From assembly GCA_017545325.1 (NCBI GenBank), contig JAFWOX010000009.1:1-64000 (forward strand): 64,000 bases of DNA, read 5' to 3'. This stretch comes from Oscillospiraceae bacterium (GTDB lineage Bacteria; Bacillota_A; Clostridia; Oscillospirales; Oscillospiraceae). Each line of letters opens with the position of its first letter. Within the stretch, counting starts at the first letter, position 1. A program made the position numbers and the translations under genes. The notes below the pieces were generated by a model. The model was not told the origin of the DNA, did no database searches, and was given only the letters and a program-made list of their open reading frames with translations. Shown one piece after another: positions 34,209 to 42,811 of the stretch.

Positions 34209-35729
34209 ATGGCGGAATTCCAGCGGGTACACAGCCTGGGGATCCGGGGCGTACACGGTTATGCCGTCACGGTGGAATGCTATGCCGCCGGGGGCGTCCA
34301 GCCCAATTTCGACCTGGTGGGCCTGCCGGACGCGGCGGTACGGGAAGCCCGGGAACGGGTGCGCGCCGCGGTGAAGAGCGGCGGCTTCCGCTTTCCCCCG
34401 GGACGGGTCATCGTGAACCTGGCCCCGGCGGACACCCGCAAGGGGGGCACCCTGTACGATCTGCCCGTGTTTTTGGGGATCCTGGCCGCCACCGGGCAGC
34501 TGGAGCCCCTGCCGGAGGACTGGGGCTTTATCGGAGAGCTGAGCCTGGGGGGCGAGGTGCGCCCCATCTGCGGCGCCCTGTCCATGGCCCTGGCCGCCCG
34601 GGAGGCTGGGCTGAGCAAGCTCTTCGTCCCTGCGGCCAACGCTTCCGAGGCGGCTTACGCCAGCGAGGTGGAGGTCATCCCCGTCGCCAGCACCCAGGCC
34701 CTCATCCGCCATCTCCGGGGGGAGGAGCGCATTGCCCCCGCCGCGGTGCCGGAACCCGCTCCCGATGTAAACGGCCCGGATTTTTCCGAGGTGAAGGGGC
34801 AGGAGGAGGCCAAGCGGGCGCTGGAGATCGCCGTAGCCGGGGGCCACAATATCCTGCTCTCCGGCCCTCCCGGCTCCGGGAAGAGCATGCTCTCCCGCCG
34901 TCTCCCCTCCATTTTCCCCGCCATGACCAGGGAGGAGACGCTGGAGACCACCATGATCTGTTCCGTGGCGGGGCTGACGGACCGGCAGCATCCGGTGATC
35001 ACCCATCGGCCCTACCGCTCCCCCCACCATACCGTCTCCAGCGTCGGCCTGGCCGGCGGGGGGACGGACCTCCGTCCCGGGGAAATCAGCCTGGCTCATC
35101 ACGGCGTCCTGTTTTTGGACGAGCTTCCGGAATTCAATCGCAGCACCCTGGAGGTGCTGCGTCAGCCCATGGAGGACGGGGAGGTGACCATCTCCCGGGT
35201 GAGCGGCAGCGTGAGCTATCCCAGCCGCTTCATGCTGGTGGCGGCCATGAATCCCTGCCGCTGCGGCTGGTACGGGGATCCCTCCGGCCGCTGCACCTGC
35301 TCCGAGAGCGCGGTGCACAGCTACCAGCAGCGCATCTCCGGTCCCCTTCTGGACCGGATCGACCTGTTCGTCCAGCTCCGGGCCCTGGACTATGAGGAGC
35401 TGCATCGGCGGCAGCCCGGGGAGAGCTCCCAAACCGTCCGCCGCCGGGTGGAGGCCGCCCGGGAGCGGCAGCGCGCCCGCTGCGGCGCGGGACCCCAGGT
35501 GGAAAACGCCCGGCTGAGCGGCGATCTGCTCCGGGAGGTATGCCGCCTGGACCGGCAGGGGGAGGACCTGCTTCGGGCGGCCTATCAGCGCCTGGGCCTC
35601 ACCGCCCGGAGCCACGATAAAGTCCTGCGGGTCGCCCGCACCATCGCGGACCTGGCAGGCAGCGAGAAGATCCAGCCCGGCCATCTGGCCGAGGCTCTCC
35701 AGTATCGCTCCCGCTTATGGGTGCTGTAA
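34209..35729 (+). CDS. yifB: YifB family Mg-chelatase-like AAA ATPase (ComM-like)
   Basis: A 506-residue member of the YifB/ComM group. ComM is a helicase aiding branch migration during natural transformation; most YifB proteins are uncharacterised. An N-terminal ChlI-like domain (1-165) is followed by a Mg-chelatase AAA+ core with Walker A GPPGSGKSM (from residue 219) and Walker B VLFLDELPEF (near residue 302), a zinc-like CRCGWYGDPSGRCTC motif, and the C-terminal Mg-chelatase domain. Start ATG at 34209 after GGAGGCGG. First gene of a plus-strand run that continues to 41217. Confidence 0.95.
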   Translation: MAEFQRVHSLGIRGVHGYAVTVECYAAGGVQPNFDLVGLPDAAVREARERVRAAVKSGGFRFPPGRVIVNLAPADTRKGGTLYDLPVFLGILAATGQLEPLPEDWGFIGELSLGGEVRPICGALSMALAAREAGLSKLFVPAANASEAAYASEVEVIPVASTQALIRHLRGEERIAPAAVPEPAPDVNGPDFSEVKGQEEAKRALEIAVAGGHNILLSGPPGSGKSMLSRRLPSIFPAMTREETLETTMICSVAGLTDRQHPVITHRPYRSPHHTVSSVGLAGGGTDLRPGEISLAHHGVLFLDELPEFNRSTLEVLRQPMEDGEVTISRVSGSVSYPSRFMLVAAMNPCRCGWYGDPSGRCTCSESAVHSYQQRISGPLLDRIDLFVQLRALDYEELHRRQPGESSQTVRRRVEAARERQRARCGAGPQVENARLSGDLLREVCRLDRQGEDLLRAAYQRLGLTARSHDKVLRVARTIADLAGSEKIQPGHLAEALQYRSRLWVL

Positions 35730-35755
35730 AGATTCCGGAAAGGAGTATATTCGCC

Positions 35756-37903
35756 ATGAAACGAGGCCTGACCCTTCTGCTTGCCCTGCTGATGCTCGTC
35801 TCCCTCTGCGCCTGCAGCGGAGATAAGCCGGTCGTCCCCTCCGCGCCGGAGCTCACGGCTTCCCCGGCGCCCGTGCCGACGCCGGAGCCCACGGCCGCCC
35901 CCACCCCCACCCCGATCCCGCAGATCGTCATGCCTCTTTCCGCAGAGGAATTTGCGGGATACCCTTATCAGGAAGCGGAAAAGAAGCTCAGGATCCTGGG
36001 CTTCACCTCCCTGGAGCTGAAGGAATACGCGGATCTGACCTCCCGGGAGGCAGCCAGGGACGAGACCGTCCGGGAGATCGCCATCGGCGGGTCTTCCGGG
36101 TTCGAGGTGGGAGACCGCTTCCCCGCCGACTCCCATGTGCTGGTGGAGTATCACACCCTGCGCATGGCGGCCGTTCCCCTCTCCCCCGCCGAGGTGGGCG
36201 CCGGCGAGCCGGAGGCGCTGGCACAGGCCTTTGCGGACGCGGGCTTCATCAATGTCCGCACGGACGTGGTAGAGGATCTGGAGGAGGGTGGCCCCGCCGC
36301 GGTGACCGCCGTCGTGAACGGCAGCCGGGACTACGGCAAGGGGGATCAGATCCCCTTCGATGCGGAGATCCTCATCCTCACTCATATCCCCCGCCCCGCC
36401 CACGACCTGCCTGTTCTGACGGCGGAGCAGATCTATGCCGCCTGCTCTCCCTCCGTCTTCTACATCGAGATCTATGACGAAACCGGCTGGTGCACAAAGA
36501 CCGGCAGCGGGTTTTTCCTGACGGAGGACGGGATCGCCGTCACCAATTACCATGTGATCTCCGGCGCCGCTTCCGCCGCCGTCACCGTCTCCGATACGGG
36601 GGAGACCTATGCGGTGCTGGGGATCTATGACTACAGCGCGGACGAGGACTGGGCGATCCTCCAGATCGAAGGAACCGACTTCCGCCCCCTGGAGGTGGGA
36701 AGCCCGGATTATAACGTGGGCGGAGCCACGGTCTACGCCATCGGCAGCCCTCTGGGCCTGCAGAACACCATCTCCGCGGGCATCATCTCCAATCCCCACC
36801 GCTGGGACGGCGGCGTGGATTACATCCAGATGAGCGCCGCCATCTCTTCGGGCAGCAGCGGGGGCGCCCTGCTGAACAAGTACGGCCAGGTCATCGCCAT
36901 CACCTCCGCCACCTATACCGAGGGGCAAAACCTGAATCTGGCCATTCCCCTGACCTATCTGGAGGACGCGGAGGTGGAAAAATACACGCCCCTGGGCGGC
37001 GGTCATGCCGGACCCAGCGGCGTCCTCACCCTGTCGGATACCCAGGTACGGGTCTCCATCGGCGAAGCCTGGGACCTGGGCCTCACCGCCATTGAGCAGA
37101 ACTGCACCGGCGTTTCCGTGCTCTACGCCATCGGCAGGGAGGACGTGGTCTCCTGCGCCTGGCTGGGCTGGCAGGGGGACGACAACACCCTCCGCATCAC
37201 CGGCCTCTCCGCCGGGAGCACGGAGGTCACCATCTATTTCCTGATTTCGGAAACGGAGACCATACTGGATTCCAAGACCGTCCAGGTGACGGTGGCCCCG
37301 GAGGGGGAAGCGGGCGTCACGGGCGAGGACGTGGAGTTCTCGGTGGACGTGGAGCATCTGAGCCTCTCCCTCTTCGCCGGCGGCGAGATCCATGTGCATG
37401 CGGTCTATGAGCCGGATGACGAGCATACCTACATCAGCTGGTATGCGGAGGATCCCGGCCTGCTGAACTGCACATGGAGCGAATGGGACGAGAACAACGA
37501 CACCATCCTGACCATCAGCCCTGTCAGCGCGGGCAGCACCGAGCTCACCCTGGCCTACTGCCATGATGACGGCACCCTGCTGGCCATGCAGACCGTCACG
37601 GTAAACATCTTCTATGCCGCCCTGGAGGTATCCGAGGATGAGCTCGGCATCGCGGCGGAGGAGGACTATGAGATCACCGTGACCATCCGGTCGGATAATC
37701 CGGGCCTCCACACCCTGCGCTATGAGATCTATGGGGAGGACATCGTCTCCTGCGCCTGGGGCGCCTGGAATGAGGACGGCGTCTCCTGCCCCCTCATCAT
37801 CACCGGCCTCCAGCCCGGGGAAGCGGACGTGGAGATCAAGCTGCTGGACAAGGACACCAAGCAGTTCCTGTTCAGCATAAGCATCCCCGTATTCGTAGAA
37901 TAA
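35756..37903 (+). CDS. HtrA/trypsin-like serine protease lipoprotein with PASTA-like and Ig-like repeats
   Basis: A 715-residue surface lipoprotein (lipobox LCAC, Cys20). After a Pro/Thr linker come two PASTA-like modules (about 60-220), then an S1C protease domain with His in TNYHVISGA, Asp in DEDWAILQI and Ser in SSGSSGGALL. The C-terminal ~370 residues hold three Ig-like repeats, each with a conserved C-x-W-x2-W motif (VSCAWLGW, LNCTWSEW, VSCAWGAW) and a G-L-x-x-G closing segment. ATG at 35756 has GGAAAGGAG upstream. It lies 26 bases after yifB. Likely extracellular protein quality control or surface processing. Confidence 0.82.
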   Translation: MKRGLTLLLALLMLVSLCACSGDKPVVPSAPELTASPAPVPTPEPTAAPTPTPIPQIVMPLSAEEFAGYPYQEAEKKLRILGFTSLELKEYADLTSREAARDETVREIAIGGSSGFEVGDRFPADSHVLVEYHTLRMAAVPLSPAEVGAGEPEALAQAFADAGFINVRTDVVEDLEEGGPAAVTAVVNGSRDYGKGDQIPFDAEILILTHIPRPAHDLPVLTAEQIYAACSPSVFYIEIYDETGWCTKTGSGFFLTEDGIAVTNYHVISGAASAAVTVSDTGETYAVLGIYDYSADEDWAILQIEGTDFRPLEVGSPDYNVGGATVYAIGSPLGLQNTISAGIISNPHRWDGGVDYIQMSAAISSGSSGGALLNKYGQVIAITSATYTEGQNLNLAIPLTYLEDAEVEKYTPLGGGHAGPSGVLTLSDTQVRVSIGEAWDLGLTAIEQNCTGVSVLYAIGREDVVSCAWLGWQGDDNTLRITGLSAGSTEVTIYFLISETETILDSKTVQVTVAPEGEAGVTGEDVEFSVDVEHLSLSLFAGGEIHVHAVYEPDDEHTYISWYAEDPGLLNCTWSEWDENNDTILTISPVSAGSTELTLAYCHDDGTLLAMQTVTVNIFYAALEVSEDELGIAAEEDYEITVTIRSDNPGLHTLRYEIYGEDIVSCAWGAWNEDGVSCPLIITGLQPGEADVEIKLLDKDTKQFLFSISIPVFVE

Positions 37904-37921
37904 GACCGGAGGGAACGCCTC

Positions 37922-39301
37922 ATGAAGATCGTGATCGCAGGCTGCGGCATGGTGGGCCGGGAGCTCACCCAGCGGCTCTCCCTGGAGGGCCACGATGTTA
38001 CGGCCATTGATACTGACCCCCGGCGCATCGAGGAGGTCGGGAACCTCTACGACGTGATGGGCGTGGTGGGCAGCTGCGCCGCCCTGGGCGTTCAGACGGA
38101 CGCCCAGGCGGATAAGGCGGATCTGCTTATCGCCACCACCGCCTCCGATGAGCAGAACCTGCTGGCCTGTCTCATTGCCCGGAAGCTGGGGGCAAAGCAC
38201 ACCATCGCCCGCGTCCGGGATCCCAACTATACCCGGCGGCAGGACAAGAACGGCTCCCTGCTGGATTTCCTGTCGGATGAGCTGGGTCTGAGCATGTACC
38301 TGAATCCGGAGTTCGCCGCCGCCTCGGAGATCTCCCGCCTGCTTCGCTTTCCCACCGCCCACCGGGTGGATGTGTTCGCCGGAGGCCGGGCGGAGATCGT
38401 GGAGGTCACGGCGGAGGCTGACTCCGCCCTCCCCGGGCTCCTTCTCCGGGACCTGAGCCGGGAATTCGGCCGGGTTCTGGTCTGCGCCGTGCAGCGGGGA
38501 GAGGAAGCCCATATCCCCGGGGGCGATTTCCGCCTCCAGGCGGAGGACCGGATCAGCGTCACCGGGGAGCCCTCGGAGATCGCCCGGTTTCTGCGCCGCC
38601 TGGGCATCCAGAAGAAGAAGGCGGATCGGGTGCTCATCGTGGGCGGGGGACGGATCGCCTATTACCTGGCTGTGAGCCTGGCGGGAGCCGGGACCCGGGT
38701 CACCATTGTGGAAAAGGACGAGGGCCGGTGCAGCACCCTTTGCGAGCTGCTGCCCGACGCGGGGATCATTCACGGGGACGGGACGGACCATGAGCTCCTG
38801 GGCGAGCTGGGGGCGGAGGGCATGGACGCCATCGTGGCCCTCACGGATTCCGACCAGGTGAACATCATCCTGGGCCTGTATGCCGCTTCCCTGGGGGCGG
38901 GGAAAACCGTGGTGAAGGTGAACAGCGGCAATCTCATCGATCTGAGCGAGCGGTCCGGCCTGGGGAGCGTCATCTCCCCCAAGCACATCACCGCCAACAT
39001 GATCCTCAGCTATGTGCGGGGCATGAACGCCGCCAGCGAGGACAGCAACGTGGAGGCCATCCACAGCCTCTGCGGCGGCAAGGTGGAGGCCCTGGAGTTT
39101 TCCGTGGGCCGGGAGGTGGAGGGCCTCTGCGGCGTTCCCCTGAAGGACCTGAACACCCGGCCCGGCCTGCTGGTGGCCTGCATCATCCGGGGCGGCAAGG
39201 CCCTGATCCCCGGCGGCCTGGACAGTCTCCACCGGGGGGATCATGTGATCGTGGTCACGGCGGAGCAGGGCCTGGACGATATCGGAGACATTCTGAAATA
39301 A
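37922..39301 (+). CDS. trkA: Trk potassium uptake system regulatory protein TrkA
   Basis: A 459-residue peripheral membrane NAD(H)-binding regulator of K+ import, with two RCK (TrkA_N plus TrkA_C) halves. First Rossmann loop AGCGMVGRELTQ, second VGGGRIAYYLAV near residue 237. Length and double architecture match classical TrkA rather than single-RCK KtrA. The cognate channel TrkH is not in the window. Start ATG at 37922 with CGGAGGGAAC upstream; 9 bases separate it from the methyltransferase. Confidence 0.94.
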   Translation: MKIVIAGCGMVGRELTQRLSLEGHDVTAIDTDPRRIEEVGNLYDVMGVVGSCAALGVQTDAQADKADLLIATTASDEQNLLACLIARKLGAKHTIARVRDPNYTRRQDKNGSLLDFLSDELGLSMYLNPEFAAASEISRLLRFPTAHRVDVFAGGRAEIVEVTAEADSALPGLLLRDLSREFGRVLVCAVQRGEEAHIPGGDFRLQAEDRISVTGEPSEIARFLRRLGIQKKKADRVLIVGGGRIAYYLAVSLAGAGTRVTIVEKDEGRCSTLCELLPDAGIIHGDGTDHELLGELGAEGMDAIVALTDSDQVNIILGLYAASLGAGKTVVKVNSGNLIDLSERSGLGSVISPKHITANMILSYVRGMNAASEDSNVEAIHSLCGGKVEALEFSVGREVEGLCGVPLKDLNTRPGLLVACIIRGGKALIPGGLDSLHRGDHVIVVTAEQGLDDIGDILK

Positions 39302-39310
39302 GGAGCGGCT

Positions 39311-40057
39311 ATGGAAACGAGCTTTGGATTCCACCCCGGCGGGGCGGACCTGACCCGGGAGGCGGCCCGGGCTGCCGGCTGGAAGGCCGGGGACCGGATA
39401 CTGGACGTGGGCTGCGGCGACGGGACCTCCATGCGCCTGCTTCGGGATGAGCTGGGGGTCAAGCCCGTGGGCTGCGACCGGGATAAAGCCATTCTTGCCC
39501 GGGCGAAGGAGCTGGACGGCTCCCTGCAGCTGCGGCAGACGGACGGGCTCAGCCTGGATTTTCCCTCCCTGTATTTCGACGGGGCGCTGCTGGAATGCTC
39601 CTTCTCCCTGATGAACCGGCATGACGAGCTGCTCCATGAGCTGTACTGCGTCCTGAAGCCGGGGGCCAGCATCGCCGTCACGGACCTGTACTGCATCAAT
39701 CCCGATGCGGACCGGGCGGGGGAAGCCTATTATGAGGCGAAGCGCATTCTGAATACCCCCCGCCAGGAAAACGACTGCAAAACGGCGGACAGCATCCCCT
39801 CCCCCTATCTGCTGGACGGGATGTTCGTCATCGATAACCTGCTCCATGCCATCCGGGAAACCGGCTTTGAAATCACCCTCTTCCGGGACCGGACGAAGCA
39901 GCTGCAGGATTACTACGCCCAGCTTCTGTTCGACTACGGCAGCCTGGACGCCTATTGGGAGGCGGTGCTGCCCAAGGGCTGTCAGCCCTTCTGCCGGGCG
40001 GCACCCGGGAAGAACTGCGGCTATTTCCTGCTCACCGCCCAAAAGGAAGCGAAATGA
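39311..40057 (+). CDS. class I SAM-dependent methyltransferase
   Basis: A 248-residue methyltransferase with motif I ILDVGCGDGTSM (about residues 30-41), acidic loop CDRDKAI and a LKPGASIAVTDLY motif. It starts FHPGGADLT, a feature I associate with the DVU_1556-type methyltransferases encoded with MocA-like nucleotidyltransferases near molybdenum/selenium-hydroxylase genes; that assignment is from memory. Its stop overlaps the next gene's start (ATGA), so the two products are probably functionally linked. Substrate unknown. Confidence 0.8.
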   Translation: METSFGFHPGGADLTREAARAAGWKAGDRILDVGCGDGTSMRLLRDELGVKPVGCDRDKAILARAKELDGSLQLRQTDGLSLDFPSLYFDGALLECSFSLMNRHDELLHELYCVLKPGASIAVTDLYCINPDADRAGEAYYEAKRILNTPRQENDCKTADSIPSPYLLDGMFVIDNLLHAIRETGFEITLFRDRTKQLQDYYAQLLFDYGSLDAYWEAVLPKGCQPFCRAAPGKNCGYFLLTAQKEAK

Positions 40058-41217
40058 TCGGGGCGGTGGTCCTGGCGGCGGGCCTGTCCAGCCGCATGGG
40101 GGCGTTCAAGCCCCTGCTGAAGGTGGCAGGGGTCCCTGCCCTCGCCCGGGCCATCCGCTGTCTGGCTGGCTCCGCGGAGGAAACGGCGGTGGTCACCGGC
40201 TACCGGGCCGGTGACCTGACGGAGCTGATTGCCCGGGAGGGGGCGAAGGCCCTGTATAATCCGGATTACGCCCGGGGGATGTTCACCTCTGTGGCTGCCG
40301 GCGTCCGGTACTTCGCGGACCGGGGGGCGGAGGGGCTCCTTCTCCTCCCCGGGGACTGCGCCGCCGTGCCCAGGCAGGCGGTGCGGGAGCTGACGGTGAA
40401 CGCCGGGGACGGCTTCGCCGTACCGGGATACGGCGACAAGCGGGGACATCCCATGTGGATCCCCGCCCGATTTTTCGGGGAAATCCTGGCCCATGACGGG
40501 ACAGAGGGCCTGAAGCCCATCCTGGCCCGCCGGGGGCGGAAGATCCTGCCCATGCCCTTCCCCGGCACCGCGGCGGACATGGACCTGCCGGAGGATCGGG
40601 AGGCCCTGGAGGCGCTTCTGAACCGCCCGGGCCTGCCGGAGCTGGCCCGGGGACGGCGGCTCTTCCTCCTGCGGCACGGAGCCACGGTCCCCCATGCGGG
40701 CAAGGTGATCATGGGCCGGTATGACGCGAAGCTCTCCCCGGAGGGGGAGGCGCAGATGGAGGCCGCCGGCCGCGCCCTGGCGGAACTGAAGCCGGAGGCC
40801 GCGCGAGTCTATACCAGCCCCCTGAGCCGCGCATGGGACAGCGCCGCCATCGTCGCCCGGCACCTGGGTCTGGAGGCAGAGGCGCGGGAGGACCTGCAGG
40901 AACTCTCCCTGGGCGCATGGGACGGCCTTCTCATCGAGGAGGTGCGCCGGCGCTGGCCGGAAGCCTATGAACGAAGGGGGCAGGAGCTCATGGCCTACCG
41001 CTTCGACGAAAACTGCGAGAGCTTCTATGACCTGGAATACCGGGCTGAGGAAGCCCTGCGGCGGATCCTGGCGGAGGATGACAGCCGGGACCTGATCCTG
41101 GTGACCCATGCCGGGGTGCTGAAATGCCTCTACGGCCTGCTGAACGGCCGGGATATCGACTGGGCCTTCTCCCGCTTCAATCCCATGAAGGGAGAAATGA
41201 CCCTCATCCGCGGGTAA
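40054..41217 (+). CDS. MocA-like nucleotidyltransferase fused to histidine phosphatase
   Basis: A 387-residue fusion. Residues 1-~190 are a MobA/MocA-type NTP transferase (AVVLAAGLSSRMGAFKPLL signature, LLPGDCAAVP, GYGDKRGHPMWIP), like the enzymes that attach cytidine or guanosine to molybdopterin. From residue ~203 a histidine phosphatase domain begins (RHGATVP, His208), with the second conserved His in LVTHAGVLK. ATG at 40054 overlaps the methyltransferase stop by four bases. No molybdoenzyme is encoded in the window. The reaction sequence is unknown. Confidence 0.85.
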   Translation: MIGAVVLAAGLSSRMGAFKPLLKVAGVPALARAIRCLAGSAEETAVVTGYRAGDLTELIAREGAKALYNPDYARGMFTSVAAGVRYFADRGAEGLLLLPGDCAAVPRQAVRELTVNAGDGFAVPGYGDKRGHPMWIPARFFGEILAHDGTEGLKPILARRGRKILPMPFPGTAADMDLPEDREALEALLNRPGLPELARGRRLFLLRHGATVPHAGKVIMGRYDAKLSPEGEAQMEAAGRALAELKPEAARVYTSPLSRAWDSAAIVARHLGLEAEAREDLQELSLGAWDGLLIEEVRRRWPEAYERRGQELMAYRFDENCESFYDLEYRAEEALRRILAEDDSRDLILVTHAGVLKCLYGLLNGRDIDWAFSRFNPMKGEMTLIRG

Positions 41218-41240
41218 AAACGCGACTCTTCCGATGAAAA

Positions 41241-41268
41241 GGGCCGGTCTGCTGGTGCAGACCGGCCC
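41241..41268. terminator. bidirectional terminator
   Basis: A perfect 12-bp stem (41241-41252 with 41257-41268), loop TGGT, between convergent genes. TTTT follows on the minus strand and GATTGTTCTGTTT on the plus strand. Confidence 0.85.
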
Positions 41269-41290
41269 GATTGTTCTGTTTGCCGGATCG

Positions 41291-42778
41291 TCAGTTGATC
41301 CCGATGCACAGGAGGCGCCCGGTGAAGTTATCCGCCACAAAGAGGCCCTCCTCCGCCGCCAGGAGCCCCACGGGATACAGGGGGCTGTTCAGGGGCGTAT
41401 CCGCTTCGGCGCGGAGAAGGGTCGTTACCTGTCCCTCCGCGATGCAGCGCACCGCGCCGTTCACCGTATCCGCCACGAACACCCGGCCCAGCTTGTCCAC
41501 AGTGACCCCCATGGGCGAGGAGAAGCAGGCGGCAGCAGCCGCCCCGTCCAGGAAGCCCTCCTCCCCGGAACCGGCCAATACCTCCACGGTGTCCCCGGTG
41601 ATCTTCAGGATCCGGTGGGCTCCGGTCTCCGCCACATAGAGGCTGCCCGCATACCAGCAGAGGCCGGTGGGCTCATCCAGCCCGTCCGCAAGGGTGGAGG
41701 CGATGCCGTTGGGGGTGATGACCCGGATGGCCCCCGCGCCGGTATCCGACGCATAGAGGTTCCCCGCTTCGTCCACCGCCAGGCCGGTGGGGCGCTCATA
41801 GGTCACGCCGTAATCCCCGGAGGGAAGACCCTCCTCCCCGGGAGCGGCGTTGACGGTCTGGACGCTCACCTCGTCCAGGAAGCGCAGGGCATTGTTCCGG
41901 GTATCGCTGATGGCCCAGCCCTCCAGGAAGGGGACGATGGCCCAGGGCTGCCGGAAGCAGCTCTTCTCCGGCTCCGCGTCCACATAGCTGCCCATGGGCT
42001 CGTCGTACAGGTCCCCGGCGGTCTCCGCCCCGGCGATGCGGACGGCCTGACCGTCCTTCACCCGCCAGATGCATTTATGGTAGGTATCCGTCACCAGCAG
42101 GCTGCCGTCCTTATCCAGGGCAAGGCCGCAGGGCTTGGCGTTGGGAATGTTCAGACGGGAGACCAGGACCTTCTCGCTCAGCCTCATGAGGATGGCGGCC
42201 AGCTCCGCCCGGGTCGCGCCCTTCCGGGGGGCGAAGCTCCCGTCCCCCATGCCGTTCACGATCCCTGCGCTTCTGGCCCAGCGCACCGCTTCCAGGGCGT
42301 AGGCGCCGATCTCCGCCTCATCCGCAAAGGGTTCCCCGCCCGGTGCGGCGGGACTGCCCAGGCTGCGCCAGAGGAACACCGCCAGATCCTGACGGGTGTT
42401 GGCCTCGTCCGGGGCGAAAAGCCCGTCCTCCCTGCCGGTGGTGACGCCCTCCAGGGCGGCCCAGGTCACGGGATCCGCATACCAGCTGTCCGCCGCCACA
42501 TCCCGGAAGGTCTTCTCCGAGGTCCGGACCGGGCTGCCGGAGAGGCGGTAGAGCACCGTCACCACCATGGCCCGGGTGGTACCGCCGTTGGGGTCGAAGC
42601 TGTCCTCCGATACCCCGTTCATCAGGCCCTGATCGGCGCAGTATTCCGCCGCCTGGGCAAACCAGGCGTCCTCCGGTACGTCCCGATAGGTCCCCTGCTC
42701 CCCCTCCGCCAGGACCGGCAGGGCCAGGATCAGGGCCAGGATCAAAAGCAGGGCCAAAGCCTTATTCCACTGTTTCAT
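41291..42778 (-). CDS. SLH-domain surface protein with NHL-type beta-propeller
   Basis: A 495-residue secreted protein. A signal peptide (cleavage after PVLA) is followed by three SLH modules (YRDVPEDAWFAQAAEY, FRDVAADSWYADPV, FADEAEIGAYALEAV), which bind pyruvylated cell-wall polymer. The C-terminal ~300 residues carry NHL-like repeats (PCGLALDKDGSLLVTDT, PTGLAVDEAGNLYASDT, PMGVTVDKLGRVFVADT), a beta-propeller scaffold for binding. It follows the FecR/InlB-repeat gene by 33 bases and probably forms one unit with it. Confidence 0.9.
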   Translation of the reverse strand: MKQWNKALALLLILALILALPVLAEGEQGTYRDVPEDAWFAQAAEYCADQGLMNGVSEDSFDPNGGTTRAMVVTVLYRLSGSPVRTSEKTFRDVAADSWYADPVTWAALEGVTTGREDGLFAPDEANTRQDLAVFLWRSLGSPAAPGGEPFADEAEIGAYALEAVRWARSAGIVNGMGDGSFAPRKGATRAELAAILMRLSEKVLVSRLNIPNAKPCGLALDKDGSLLVTDTYHKCIWRVKDGQAVRIAGAETAGDLYDEPMGSYVDAEPEKSCFRQPWAIVPFLEGWAISDTRNNALRFLDEVSVQTVNAAPGEEGLPSGDYGVTYERPTGLAVDEAGNLYASDTGAGAIRVITPNGIASTLADGLDEPTGLCWYAGSLYVAETGAHRILKITGDTVEVLAGSGEEGFLDGAAAAACFSSPMGVTVDKLGRVFVADTVNGAVRCIAEGQVTTLLRAEADTPLNSPLYPVGLLAAEEGLFVADNFTGRLLCIGIN

Positions 42779-42811
42779 GTGTTTCCCTCCGTTCCGTTTT
42801 GTTCAGGGGGC

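Noticed and set aside
35585..40042. 1485-codon open frame antisense to the protease, trkA and methyltransferase genes
   Set aside because: Spans several well-supported genes on the other strand, no domain seen.
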